Part shown: piece after piece, positions 8,190 through 19,755 of the stretch | Layout of the letters: every line of letters begins with the position of its first letter | Numbering within the stretch: the first letter of the stretch is position 1 | Source: Paenibacillus tyrphae | GTDB lineage: Bacteria > Bacillota > Bacilli > Paenibacillales > NBRC-103111 | DNA: 64,000 bases | NCBI RefSeq assembly: GCF_027925525.1 | Contig: NZ_BSDJ01000006.1 | Coordinates: 186,001 to 250,000 of the forward strand | Direction: 5' to 3' | Translations under genes and position numbers: made by a program | Notes under the pieces: model-generated | The model's input: only the letters and a program-made list of their open reading frames with translations | The model's database searches: none | What the model was told of the DNA's origin: nothing

Positions 8190-8904
8190 AGATATTGTTC
8201 AGATTACAGGCATTACAGGTCGGACCCTGCATTATTACGATAGAATTCATTTATTTAAACCGACACATCTGACGGAAAAAGGGTATCGCCTATATGATCG
8301 AAGCAGTTTGGAAAAACTTCAAACTATTTTGTTCTTAAAGGAATTGGATTTTTCCTTGAAAGAAATTGCGGACATTGTAAAGCTGACCAAGCAAGAACAG
8401 AAACAAATATTAAAGAAGCAGAGACAAACCTTATTATCGAGAAAACAAAGACTAGAAACAATCATGGTAGCTCTCGAAGAATACGTTTCGGGGAATGATA
8501 TTAGTAATTTGCAAATATTCAATAGTTCTTTGCCATTGAAAGAACAATATGCAAATGAGGCAAGATTCATTTATGGTGAAACAGAAGCGTATAAAGAGTT
8601 TAATGAAACGTTGGAAAAATTATCACCAGATGATAAAGAGAAACGTTTTCAATCCATGGAGGAAATATTCAAACAAATTGCGTCTTGTGTCGATCAGGAT
8701 CCTTCCTCCGATGAAGTTCAGCAATTAATCGAGGAGTGGAAAAAAAATCTAATGCAATTCATGACATGTGATGCAGAGTTACTGGCTTGCATTGCCAATA
8801 CCTACAAATTCGATGCAAGATTCAAAAACTATTTTAATCAATATAGCAATGAGGATTTAGCAGATTTTCTTTACAGTGCTATAATGCATAATATCAATCG
8901 GTAA
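8164..8904 (+). CDS. MerR-family regulator with TipAS-like effector domain
   Basis: 246 residues. The N-terminus is a MerR winged helix (VKDIVQITGITGRTLHYYDRIHLFKPTHLTEKGYRLYD), followed by a lysine-rich dimerisation coiled coil (about 80-115) and a C-terminal helical domain resembling the TipAS antibiotic-binding domain (SPDDKEKRF to YFNQYSNEDLADFLYSAI). TipA/Mta-type regulators bind bulky drugs or peptides and activate promoters with long spacers. It probably activates its own operon through the 19-bp spacer site upstream of the metalloprotease gene. The start overlaps the upstream gene, so translation is likely coupled. Confidence 0.88.
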   Translation: MKKPLLAVKDIVQITGITGRTLHYYDRIHLFKPTHLTEKGYRLYDRSSLEKLQTILFLKELDFSLKEIADIVKLTKQEQKQILKKQRQTLLSRKQRLETIMVALEEYVSGNDISNLQIFNSSLPLKEQYANEARFIYGETEAYKEFNETLEKLSPDDKEKRFQSMEEIFKQIASCVDQDPSSDEVQQLIEEWKKNLMQFMTCDAELLACIANTYKFDARFKNYFNQYSNEDLADFLYSAIMHNINR

Positions 8905-9664
8905 ATATCTCAATGAATGGTAAATGCTCAACTGCCGGTCTTAAACCAACAACGTGATGGTACTCAAGAATTATATTATTCAGCGAATCACGTGAGTTTC
9001 AAATTCAATAAAGTATACATTCAACGGAGAACGTTAGTCGAATGACGACAGCGGCAGTCTAAGACTTTATTTATCAAGTCTTGGTCCGCCGCTGCTTTTT
9101 TTATTGGATCAGTCTAAAACTTATTTTTCAAAAGCTGACAATTCTTCAATTCTGGCGGTTGGATACGACCGAGGAGGACATTCAGACGTGGATTCTGCGA
9201 ACGGATGAGGGTGAGGCATTGGAGCTTGAGTGGACTTGACGCCGGAGGAGGTAAGGCGCTGTCAGTCGGACTTGTGGCTGTCCCGATCCATTGAGCTGCG
9301 CGAGGATGGTTCGGGCACGATTCGCACAAAGATGAGCGCGTTGTACACGCCATGGGCGGTGCACCTCTTCCTGGGCTTCGGCACGGAGGCAAACGTGAAG
9401 CATCCCTCAGCGGTGCGAGAGCGAATACAAAGCAAACTCCATGAGATGTTTAATCAATATGCGATTCGAAATGATTATCATTATATTACCATAGAAGGAA
9501 TTTATAGGAATCGTGTCGAAGGATGTTTAAAGAAAGGAAAAAAATCAATTCGCAGAAGAGAGGAGGAATGGCTTGGAACTAACGGAACGGCACTTTCGCT
9601 TGGTTCGGGGGAGGGAGCAGCGACTGAAAGCGCTGCCCTATCCCCTCGCACTATCCAGCGAAGC
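8905..9664. other. 760-bp region with one terminator and an unexplained open frame
   Basis: After the MerR gene comes non-coding DNA, then a terminator (9049-9103), then about 550 bp that I cannot assign. A frame opening at 9230 is uninterrupted through 9664 and beyond, but from 9665 on it only shadows the peptidase gene on the other strand. Its first 145 codons are rich in charged residues, have no good ribosome site and resemble no family I know. A neighbouring frame (about 9140-9238) also looks protein-like (DTTEEDIQTW). This may be a decayed gene. Confidence 0.4.
9049..9103 (+). terminator. terminator of the metalloprotease-MerR operon
   Basis: Outer stem CAGCGGC/GCCGCTG (9049-9055, 9088-9094) and inner stem AAGACTT/AAGTCTT (9061-9067, 9076-9082) are followed by a run of eight T. 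Confidence 0.85.
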
Positions 9665-10357
9665 CTATTCAACGGTCAACAGCTGTTCCGTGAAACCGCC
9701 AATTTCAAGCTGCCGGTCGATAAAGTGGATCTCCAAGATCCAGTCCCGCGGACGGCCGTTCTGATCCGGGTCTCTCATGGGAACGTGATTGTCGGGATGA
9801 ATGTAGTTCTCGACTTCTTCGCCCTGGATCTGCTCGTGAGGGAATTCGCCGATGAGATGTCCCGCGTGCGTGCCTCCGAATTCCCAGCCGTATTTTGCCG
9901 CAAGCCCGCTTACAAAAGCAAACAGCTCGCTGCCGGTAATCTGGGGCTGGGATTGGAAGAAGGCTTTCCCTTCCGCCCATGCCAGAGCGATGTCGCTCTG
10001 CAGCTTTAATTTGATCGGGTCGTCGCCCAGCACGTAGGTGCGGCCGAAATCGGCTTCCCAGTCTTCGAAGATCGGACCAAAGTCGAGAAACAAAATATCT
10101 CCCTCGGAAACGGTCAAGTCCGGGGGATTTTCCCGGTAAGGGTACAGCGTATTTCTGCCGGCCCGTACGATGCGCTTGTGCCAATATTTTTTGATGCCGA
10201 ACATTTGGAACGCCAGCTCGTAAATTTCACGATTGATTTGCTTTTCGGTCACGCCGCTGCGCAGAAGGCCTTTTTCTTCGATCGCTCTGAACAGCTCGGC
10301 CGCTTTCGTCTCGGCCTCCCGCAGCGATAAGTGTCGTTGGGTCATATTAGAATTCAT
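9665..10357 (-). CDS. M24-family metallopeptidase (aminopeptidase P-like)
   Basis: 230-residue pita-bread-fold enzyme. All five metal ligands of the family can be traced: two aspartates in FLDFGPIFEDWEADFGRT, the histidine in GGTHAGHLIGEFPHE, a glutamate in WILEIHFI and one in IGGFTEQLL. No N-terminal creatinase domain is present, so it is a short M24 protein. AAGGAG lies about 8 nt before the ATG at 10357. Its start overlaps the stop of the upstream HAD gene by ATGA, showing tight translational coupling. It probably hydrolyses small peptides or related C-N bonds; substrate open. Confidence 0.86.
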   Translation of the reverse strand: MNSNMTQRHLSLREAETKAAELFRAIEEKGLLRSGVTEKQINREIYELAFQMFGIKKYWHKRIVRAGRNTLYPYRENPPDLTVSEGDILFLDFGPIFEDWEADFGRTYVLGDDPIKLKLQSDIALAWAEGKAFFQSQPQITGSELFAFVSGLAAKYGWEFGGTHAGHLIGEFPHEQIQGEEVENYIHPDNHVPMRDPDQNGRPRDWILEIHFIDRQLEIGGFTEQLLTVE

Positions 10358-11106
10358 GCGCTAAGCTCCTTCAGCTTGGATATAATATTTTGTTCCACCC
10401 GGTCATCCATTGGAATTTGTTCTTTGGCGATACGAAGCAGAGGTGCGAATTCCCCGATGACGACGGAATGGAGGGCCTTTTCGAACAGCGGGAGATCGTT
10501 CATATCATTGCCCAGGCAAATAAACGGCTCCAGCTCAAGGCCGGTTTGCTTCAGGCCTCTCATTTTGTTGACGTTGCTCGAAGTAATATCCAGGATGCCT
10601 TCTGCCGAATGATAATGAATCGTCACATCCAGCCGGGAAATGGTGTCCGCCAGTTCTTCAAACCTGTCGCACGCCAACACGACAATTTTAACGAAAGCTT
10701 CGATCCGGGTCACGTCTACGCATTCCGCAAGCTTGTTCTGGTCCAGACTCATGAGCAGAGGATGAGGCCGATGCGACTTTAAAGCATAGTTCAGCTTGTC
10801 GTCAATCAAATATTCGGCCTGGAATTCATCCAGAATGGCTACGATTTCACGGGCCAGTTCGGCGGGAATGGCATTCAAGTAGAGAGGCTGTCCTCGGTAA
10901 TGAGCCATCGCTCCGTTCGCTCCGATGAGAAGGTGGTCATGAAACCGCTCGTCCAGAACGGGCAGCATATCACGGTAAGGCCGAGCGGAAGCGAAGCCGA
11001 TAAAATGGCCGGCTTCCTGCAATTCCAGCAAACAATCCAGAATGCTCTTGGAAATGGGCTGCCCTTTAAAGCAGATCGTCCCGTCCATGTCGAAAATAAA
11101 GTTCAT
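10354..11106 (-). CDS. HAD-superfamily (Cof-type) phosphatase
   Basis: 250 residues. The HAD motif I nucleophile is at the extreme N-terminus (FIFDMDGTICF), motif II is FASARPYRD, and motif IV CLGNDMNDLPLF carries the magnesium aspartates, with the C2-type cap in between. Such Cof proteins dephosphorylate sugar phosphates, FMN or PLP. GAGGTG precedes the ATG at 11106. It is the middle gene of the mocR-HAD-M24 string on the - strand. The proximity of a PLP-binding MocR regulator makes a vitamin B6-related phosphate a possible substrate, but this is only guilt by association. Confidence 0.85.
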   Translation of the reverse strand: MNFIFDMDGTICFKGQPISKSILDCLLELQEAGHFIGFASARPYRDMLPVLDERFHDHLLIGANGAMAHYRGQPLYLNAIPAELAREIVAILDEFQAEYLIDDKLNYALKSHRPHPLLMSLDQNKLAECVDVTRIEAFVKIVVLACDRFEELADTISRLDVTIHYHSAEGILDITSSNVNKMRGLKQTGLELEPFICLGNDMNDLPLFEKALHSVVIGEFAPLLRIAKEQIPMDDRVEQNIISKLKELSA

Positions 11107-11203
11107 CTGTCATTCACCTCGCTAGCAGTACTACTACCAATCATAATGAATTTGGGTGACAGCGAAAGGGACAGAATCACGAAAATCGGTGGGACAAGGC
11201 AAT

Positions 11204-12607
11204 TCAAGCGGGGCCGAACCAAGCTTCGGTCAACCGCCGGATGCCCATGCGAATCTCATCGCAGCTCAAGGCTCCATAACCAAGCAGTATGGTAGGATAC
11301 TCGCCTGTAGGATGAAGCCAGTATCTGGATGTCCCGTAAACCTTGACGCCTTTTTCCAACGCTGACGCAATGAGCTCCGATTCGGATTTCGTTGTTTTCA
11401 CGGTTAGGATAGCGTGCAGCCCGGTATCTTTTCCCTCGACCTCCACAAAGTACGACTCGTACCGGGATATGGCTTCGAATAGAGCTTCCCGTTTCTCTTC
11501 ATAGTGCTTCCGCATCTTAAGCAAATGCTTATGCCAATAGCCGTCGGCTATATAGTGAGCCAAGGTCAGCTGATCGAGCCGCGAAACAGGCTGGTCGTAT
11601 TCCCTTACTTTCAAGCGAAATAAAGGCAGCATCGCCTTGGGAAGCACCAGATAGCTTAGATTGGCGACCGGCAGCAAAGTTTTTGAAAAGCTTCCGATGT
11701 ACATGATCTTCTCGGGGGCCAGACTTTGAATGGACGGCAAATAACGATCGTCATACCTGAACTCCCATTCGTAGTCATCCTCGATGATGTATTTAACCGA
11801 ACCCGCACCTGCGCGTGAACGGACCCAACGAATCAACTGCTGCCGTTTGTCTTGGGACATCGCCAGCTTGTTTCGGAATTGCTGGGAAGGACTCACATAC
11901 ACCACATTTGCCCTGCTCTTCTCAAGCTCTTCGATCGAAATACCGTCTTCGGCCAGCGGAATCGCACGGACTTGAAAGCCATGGTTGATCAACGTATTTC
12001 TTGCCCCGTCGTAGCCGGGGTTTTCGACACCGATGACATTCCGGTTCCTGTCCAGAAGCTGACTTAACAGGGATAAGAGCTGCTGAGGCGTAGAGCCGAT
12101 AATCATCTGCCCGGGCCCGGACACCACGCCTCTGGACTCATACAGCAGCCGTGACAGCTCGTTTCTTAACAGGTACTCGCCTTGGGAGTTTCCTTCCACT
12201 TCATACTTGCTTTGATAATGAGCGATCAGCGTGTTGCGCGCTTTGTTCCATGAGTGGAACGGAAAAGCGGACAGCTCGATATTCCCGTATCGAAAATCGA
12301 TTTGGATCTCTTTGTTCAAGGCGTCGCTTGAAGCCGATCCCGGATCAGGAACGAATGTTTCGGCTTGATGAACCACCTGATAGCCTTTTTTGGGAATGGT
12401 TCGGAGGTAGCCTTCCGAGACGAGAAGCTGATACGCGGTTTCAACCGTATTTTTGCTGACTTTCAGCGTGCGGGCGCAGCTTCGAATGGAAGGGAGAAAT
12501 GATCCGTACGGCAACTGCCCCTGTCGGATCCCATCTTTGAAATAACCGTAAATTTGGAAAAATAAAGGCGCTTGATTTGGCAAAAGTTCTAAAGAAAGCT
12601 CACGCAT
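11204..12607 (-). CDS. MocR/PdxR-type regulator (GntR HTH fused to aminotransferase fold)
   Basis: 467 residues. An N-terminal GntR winged helix (PLFFQIYGYFKDGIRQGQLPYGSFLPSIRSCARTLKVSKNTVETAYQLL) is joined to a fold-type I aminotransferase-like domain (about 120-460) with the PLP lysine in YIGSFSKTLLPVANLSYLVLP. MocR proteins sense PLP or its adducts and control vitamin B6, GABA or taurine genes. It is divergent from the dienoyl-CoA reductase-like gene (190-bp gap) and upstream of the HAD and M24 genes on the same strand. Target genes cannot be fixed from sequence alone. Confidence 0.9.
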   Translation of the reverse strand: MRELSLELLPNQAPLFFQIYGYFKDGIRQGQLPYGSFLPSIRSCARTLKVSKNTVETAYQLLVSEGYLRTIPKKGYQVVHQAETFVPDPGSASSDALNKEIQIDFRYGNIELSAFPFHSWNKARNTLIAHYQSKYEVEGNSQGEYLLRNELSRLLYESRGVVSGPGQMIIGSTPQQLLSLLSQLLDRNRNVIGVENPGYDGARNTLINHGFQVRAIPLAEDGISIEELEKSRANVVYVSPSQQFRNKLAMSQDKRQQLIRWVRSRAGAGSVKYIIEDDYEWEFRYDDRYLPSIQSLAPEKIMYIGSFSKTLLPVANLSYLVLPKAMLPLFRLKVREYDQPVSRLDQLTLAHYIADGYWHKHLLKMRKHYEEKREALFEAISRYESYFVEVEGKDTGLHAILTVKTTKSESELIASALEKGVKVYGTSRYWLHPTGEYPTILLGYGALSCDEIRMGIRRLTEAWFGPA

Positions 12608-12799
12608 CGGACACCCTCAACTTCAACAAAATCGTATGAATTGATGCTTTTTAGTTATAAATAGACATAAATAAATCTAATTATACGCAGGTCGAATCCG
12701 GGATGTAAACCTGACCTTCGAAGCGGATGTTATAAATGGCAAGTCCTGCATATAAATGATGAATATAGCAGGTCCTGTAAAACGAAAGGGAGAGAGACA

Positions 12800-14761
12800 A
12801 TGAAGCTGGATCACTTGTTTCAGCCGATATGTTTGGGCCAATTGGAGCTTCCCAACCGTGTCCTTATGGGTTCTATGCATACCGGGCTGGAGGGGGAAGA
12901 AGCGGGCAGTCAAGCCTTGATTGACTTCTATAAGGAAAGGGCCGGTCAGGACGGTCCCGGCTTGATTGTGACGGGCGGCATTTCCGTCTCGCCCGAAGGG
13001 GACGGCGGCCATAACTTCATGGGATTTTACAGCGATGAGCATTGCAAGCATATGGAAAGCCTGACGGCTCAGGTGCATGCGGCCGGAGGGCGGATCGCGG
13101 CCCAATTGTTTCACGCGGGGCGGTACGCCTACTCGGATCTGACGGGCATCCTCGCCGTGGCGCCTTCCGCCATCCGTTCGCCGATCCATCGTCACACGCC
13201 AAGGGAGCTTACCAACGAGGAAATCGAGGAACTGATCGCCCGTTATGCGGTCAGCGCGAAGAAGGCGGCGGACCTCGGGTTCGATGCCGTCGAGATTATG
13301 GGGTCGGAAGGGTATCTGATCAATCAATTCCTATCCCCGGCGACTAATAAACGCACCGATGCATGGGGCGGCTCGTTCGAGCACCGGACACAATTTGCGC
13401 TGCGCATCGTTCAAGCGGTCCGCGAAGCGGTCGGACCCGGCTATCCGGTCATTTTCCGCCTATCCGGCGCCGATCTGGTCCCGGATAGCACAACGGAGGA
13501 AGAAACGCTGCAATTCGCCGGCATGGTCGCAGACGCCGGAGCGGATGCGATTAACGTGGGAATCGGCTGGCACGAATCCCAGGTGCCGACCATCTCCATG
13601 ATGGTGCCCCGGGCCGGATATATTCACATCGCAGAAAAAATCAAACGGGCGGTGAACGTTCCGGTGATCGGGAGCAACCGGATTAACGATCCCCGGCTGG
13701 CCGATGAGCTGCTGCAGCGTGGAGCGTGCGATCTGGTATCGATGGCGCGCCCGTTCCTGGCGGACCCCGATCTGCTGCGCAAAGCCCGCGACGGGCAGTT
13801 CGACCGGATCAACACCTGTATTGCTTGCAATCAGGCGTGTCTCGATCAAGTATTTGACGGCCTCCCTGCCTCATGTCTGGTCAATCCGAGGGTGGGCCGG
13901 GAATCGAAGTGGAAGCCTTTTAGAGTGCAACGACCCCGCCATATCGCGGTCATCGGCGGAGGGGCCGCCGGGATGGAGGCGGCGCGGGCGTTGGCGGAGA
14001 TTGGCGAGCGCGTCGTGCTGTACGAAAAGGATGACCGGCTAGGCGGGCAGTTGAATCTGGCGAAGCGGATTCCCGGCAAGCAGGAGTTTGCCGAAACGCT
14101 GCGCTATTATCAGCATGAGTTACACCGTTTAGGCGTCGAGATCCGCTTAAACCATAATCCGACGCCGGAGGAGATCGTCGCTCTTGCTCCGGATCTGGTC
14201 GTGCTGGCCAGCGGCATCAAGCCGCGAATCCCGGAGCTGCCGGGGACTTCGCTTCCTCACGTATTGACGTATCAGCAAGTGCTCCGGGGAGAGGCGGAGG
14301 TTGGAAAGCGGGTCGTGATCATCGGAGCGGGAGGGATCGGCTGCGATCTGGCGCATTACTTATCCGAGCAGGCAGAACGTGAAATTTATCTGCTTCGCAG
14401 AAAAGGCAAGCCCGGGGAAACGCTCGGCAAAACGACCCGATGGGCGCTCCTCTCGCATCTGCGGCAGATGAAGGTTCAATTTGTGACCGACTTAAGCTAC
14501 GAGCGGATTGACGAAGACGGAGTTGTCATACAACTTCAGACGGATCGCGGACTGGAAACGAAAAAAATTCCCGCCGACACCGTCATTCTCGCCGCCGGAC
14601 AACTATCCGAAGCGTGGGATGACCAGCTCGTGCAGCGGGCGGGCATTCTTGTCGTCAAGATCGGCGGGGCCCGATTCCCGGGAGAGCTGGATGCCAAGCG
14701 AGCCATCTATGAAGGCGCGTGCGTTGCTTACGAGGAAGGCAGGCTTGCGAAGACCGAATAA
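12800..14761 (+). CDS. 2,4-dienoyl-CoA reductase-like flavoenzyme (FMN/4Fe-4S/FAD)
   Basis: 653 residues in the FadH/trimethylamine-dehydrogenase layout. Residues 1-330 are an Old Yellow Enzyme barrel, then a 4Fe-4S cysteine cluster (CIACNQACLD with a further Cys in PASCLVNP), then an FAD domain (HIAVIGGGAAGMEAARALAEIGERVVLYEKDD) and an NAD(P) domain (KRVVIIGAGGIGCDLAHYL). Electrons flow NAD(P)H to FAD to 4Fe-4S to FMN to an enoyl or dienoyl substrate. In the barrel the usual H-G/A-A-H catalytic motif is replaced by VEIMGSEGYLINQF, so substrate chemistry may differ from true FadH. GGGAGAG precedes the ATG. The acyl-CoA ligase 18 bp downstream supports a CoA-ester pathway. Confidence 0.86.
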   Translation: MKLDHLFQPICLGQLELPNRVLMGSMHTGLEGEEAGSQALIDFYKERAGQDGPGLIVTGGISVSPEGDGGHNFMGFYSDEHCKHMESLTAQVHAAGGRIAAQLFHAGRYAYSDLTGILAVAPSAIRSPIHRHTPRELTNEEIEELIARYAVSAKKAADLGFDAVEIMGSEGYLINQFLSPATNKRTDAWGGSFEHRTQFALRIVQAVREAVGPGYPVIFRLSGADLVPDSTTEEETLQFAGMVADAGADAINVGIGWHESQVPTISMMVPRAGYIHIAEKIKRAVNVPVIGSNRINDPRLADELLQRGACDLVSMARPFLADPDLLRKARDGQFDRINTCIACNQACLDQVFDGLPASCLVNPRVGRESKWKPFRVQRPRHIAVIGGGAAGMEAARALAEIGERVVLYEKDDRLGGQLNLAKRIPGKQEFAETLRYYQHELHRLGVEIRLNHNPTPEEIVALAPDLVVLASGIKPRIPELPGTSLPHVLTYQQVLRGEAEVGKRVVIIGAGGIGCDLAHYLSEQAEREIYLLRRKGKPGETLGKTTRWALLSHLRQMKVQFVTDLSYERIDEDGVVIQLQTDRGLETKKIPADTVILAAGQLSEAWDDQLVQRAGILVVKIGGARFPGELDAKRAIYEGACVAYEEGRLAKTE

Positions 14762-14779
14762 CGATATGGAGGGGTAAGC

Positions 14780-16435
14780 ATGGAAAAAGCATGGTACAAG
14801 GTGTGGCCTAAAGATGTTCCGCGGCATTTCATCTTTGAAGACAAGGTCCTGGAAAACTATGTGGAGGAACATGCGCGAACGAATCCCGACGATACGGCGG
14901 TTTACTTCTATGGCAAGACGATCACGTACGGCGAGCTGGCGGAGATGTACATGCAGCTCGCCGCCCAACTGCATGCAAGAGGCGTGGGCAAGGGCGACAC
15001 CGTCGCCCTCTATATGGAGAATAGCCCGCAGTTTATCATTGCGTTTCTCGCCGTCCAGCGCCTGGGGGCGATAGCGGTGCCCATGAATCCGATGTTCAAG
15101 CGGGCGGAGCTGAGCCATTTGCTGGGAGACGCCGAGCCTAAGGCGATCTTCATTCAGGAGTGTTTGCTGAAGCATTTGTGCCCGATTTTGCCGGAGTTTC
15201 CCGGACTGCGGATCATTTCGACGGCGCTGACGGATTTTGCCCCGGATCATCCGGAGTTTCCGATGTCGTTCGGTCCTGTGGAGAGAACGATAAGCAGACT
15301 TCCGGGAGAGGAGCGTATTCTGGAGCTGATCCATTACAACGATCCGATTCCTCCGGCCAATGCGTGCTTGGACGATACCGCCGTGCTGCAATACACTTCC
15401 GGAACGACAGGCATGCCCAAAGGCGCGGAGCTCACGCACCGCAATATTGTGGCTAACGCGTTCTCGTTCAGGGACGGGGTGCGAACGAAGCCGCGCGATC
15501 GCCATTTGGCGGCGATGCCTTTGTTTCATGTTATCGGCCTGATCAACTGCATGGGGTCGCCGCTCTGCAATGGAGGCGAGATCATACTGTTTCACCGTTT
15601 TGTGCCGGACGTCGTTTTGGAAGCGATTCACAAATTGAAAATCCAGCATTGGGTAAGCACGGCTACGATGAATATCGCGGTCATAAACCACCCGAACGCG
15701 GCGAATTACGATCTGTCTTCCCTGTCGGGCTGCCTGTCGGGGGGCGCTCCGGTGCCAAGGCCGATCTTTGAGCGGTTCTACGAAGTCACCCGCACCCGGC
15801 TGCTGGAAGGCTATGGACTGAGCGAGACAACGGCCCAGATTACGATGAACTTTTTTGAAAACGCGAGGATAGGCTCAGCGGGCATCCCGCTGATGGATGC
15901 GGACGTTCGCGTCGTTGCCATAGACGATCCGACCGTGGAGGTTCCGCCCGGACAGCAGGGAGAGCTCGCTTTCAAAGGACCAATGGTCATGAAGGGATAC
16001 TGGAAAAACCCGGAGGCTACGGCGGACGCGTTTGTTGACGGATGGTTTTTAAGCGGGGATTTAGGACACGTGGACGAGGACGGCTACGTCCATATTTCCG
16101 GCCGGAAGAAGGAATTGATCAAATCGTCGGGCTTCTCCGTCTTCCCTAATGAGGTGGAGAGTATCATGCACAAGCATACCGCGATTAAAGAAGTGTGCGT
16201 GGTGGGCGTAGCCCATGATTACCGGGGCGAGGAAGTGAAGGCGTATATCGTGCTCAAGGACGAAGCGGTCGGAAAAGTGACGGAGCAGGATATCGTCGAT
16301 TGGGCCAAAGAGCATATGGCCGTATACAAATATCCGCGCAAAGTCGAGTTTTTGAACGAGCTGCCCAAGACCGGATCGGGCAAATTGCTGCGCAGGGTGC
16401 TGTACGAACGGGCGAATCAGATTCAAAAGACGTAG
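14780..16435 (+). CDS. acyl-CoA synthetase (AMP-binding ligase)
   Basis: 551-residue ANL-family ligase that activates a carboxylic acid with ATP and CoA. Core motifs: the phosphate loop YTSGTTGMPKGAELTHRN, the Y-G-x-S/T-E motif as LEGYGLSETTAQ, the hinge aspartate in WFLSGDLGHVDEDGYVHISGRKKELIKSSGF, and the catalytic lysine in LPKTGSGKLLRR. GGAGGGG precedes the ATG at 14780. It is co-transcribed with the dienoyl-CoA reductase-like gene, so together they likely process an unsaturated or aromatic acid as its CoA ester. Chain-length specificity is not readable. Confidence 0.9.
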   Translation: MEKAWYKVWPKDVPRHFIFEDKVLENYVEEHARTNPDDTAVYFYGKTITYGELAEMYMQLAAQLHARGVGKGDTVALYMENSPQFIIAFLAVQRLGAIAVPMNPMFKRAELSHLLGDAEPKAIFIQECLLKHLCPILPEFPGLRIISTALTDFAPDHPEFPMSFGPVERTISRLPGEERILELIHYNDPIPPANACLDDTAVLQYTSGTTGMPKGAELTHRNIVANAFSFRDGVRTKPRDRHLAAMPLFHVIGLINCMGSPLCNGGEIILFHRFVPDVVLEAIHKLKIQHWVSTATMNIAVINHPNAANYDLSSLSGCLSGGAPVPRPIFERFYEVTRTRLLEGYGLSETTAQITMNFFENARIGSAGIPLMDADVRVVAIDDPTVEVPPGQQGELAFKGPMVMKGYWKNPEATADAFVDGWFLSGDLGHVDEDGYVHISGRKKELIKSSGFSVFPNEVESIMHKHTAIKEVCVVGVAHDYRGEEVKAYIVLKDEAVGKVTEQDIVDWAKEHMAVYKYPRKVEFLNELPKTGSGKLLRRVLYERANQIQKT

Positions 16436-19146
<2,711 letters not shown>

Positions 19147-19162
19147 CGTTTGGTGATAAGGG

Positions 19163-19192
19163 GCCGCACCTGGTAGCAGGTGCGGTCTTTTT
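19163..19192 (+). terminator. terminator of the protease gene
   Basis: Nine-bp perfect stem CCGCACCTG/CAGGTGCGG (19164-19172, 19177-19185) with GTAG loop followed by TCTTTTT. Confidence 0.92.
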
Positions 19193-19470
19193 GGATTTCG
19201 TACTAAAATTGCTAATTCCCTGCTACTTTGAAGGTGGGGATGGTGTATGTGTACTACAGTTACAGCTTTTCATAAATAAATCAAAAACGCACACAATTGG
19301 TACTAAGGACTTCACTGCTTTCTCGCCTTTATGGCAAATGAGTCATATTGCCTGTTTATTTTGACTCGGTGTAGATCGTAAGTATCAGTTGGATATTTCT
19401 AAAAAGAACTTTATAGAAAGAAAGAACTAATATACAATATCTTTTTTATTTGGTAAAATAATACTTGGTT
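19193..19470. other. AT-rich intergenic region, no gene seen
   Basis: About 280 bp marking the left border of the AT-rich segment. I find no ORF with a ribosome site, RNA gene or repeat here. Confidence 0.5.
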
Positions 19471-19671
19471 TTACATCCAATCTCCTCCTAGTAACTTCAA
19501 TAATTTTACTCTGGATTGTACTGGTTGTGAAAAAGTCCTAATTGTTGCATAGGTTTCTTCTATAGATAGTGGAAGATTTTTAGAAAAAAGGTTTACACTT
19601 TCCCGGATATCAATAATTTTTAAATTATAAACGACTTGATGTAGCTCTGGAGTCAATTGAATCGTTATCAT
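19471..19671 (-). CDS. small protein divergent from a ComP-like kinase (possible pheromone precursor)
   Basis: 66 residues. GGGGAG lies 5 nt before the ATG at 19671, so translation is likely. No signal peptide or membrane helix; the sequence is amphipathic (MITIQLTPELHQVVYN to SRVKLLKLLGGDWM) and ends in a Gly-Gly-Asp-Trp-Met tail. ComX pheromone precursors are of similar size, lack a signal peptide and carry the modified Trp close to the C-terminus, and the divergent neighbour is a ComP-like receptor kinase. Against this, no comQ prenyltransferase or comA regulator is present, ComX genes normally lie in the same direction as comP, and similarity cannot be tested here. The last codons also contain an AGGAGG followed at 7 nt by ATG-TAA. 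Confidence 0.5.
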   Translation of the reverse strand: MITIQLTPELHQVVYNLKIIDIRESVNLFSKNLPLSIEETYATIRTFSQPVQSRVKLLKLLGGDWM

Positions 19672-19755
19672 GCGTACTCCCCTTATATGGCATATTCGTT
19701 AAAAAGAAGTATATCAAGAAAATTTACGAAAAGTAAGCATGTAGGAGAAATTTTC

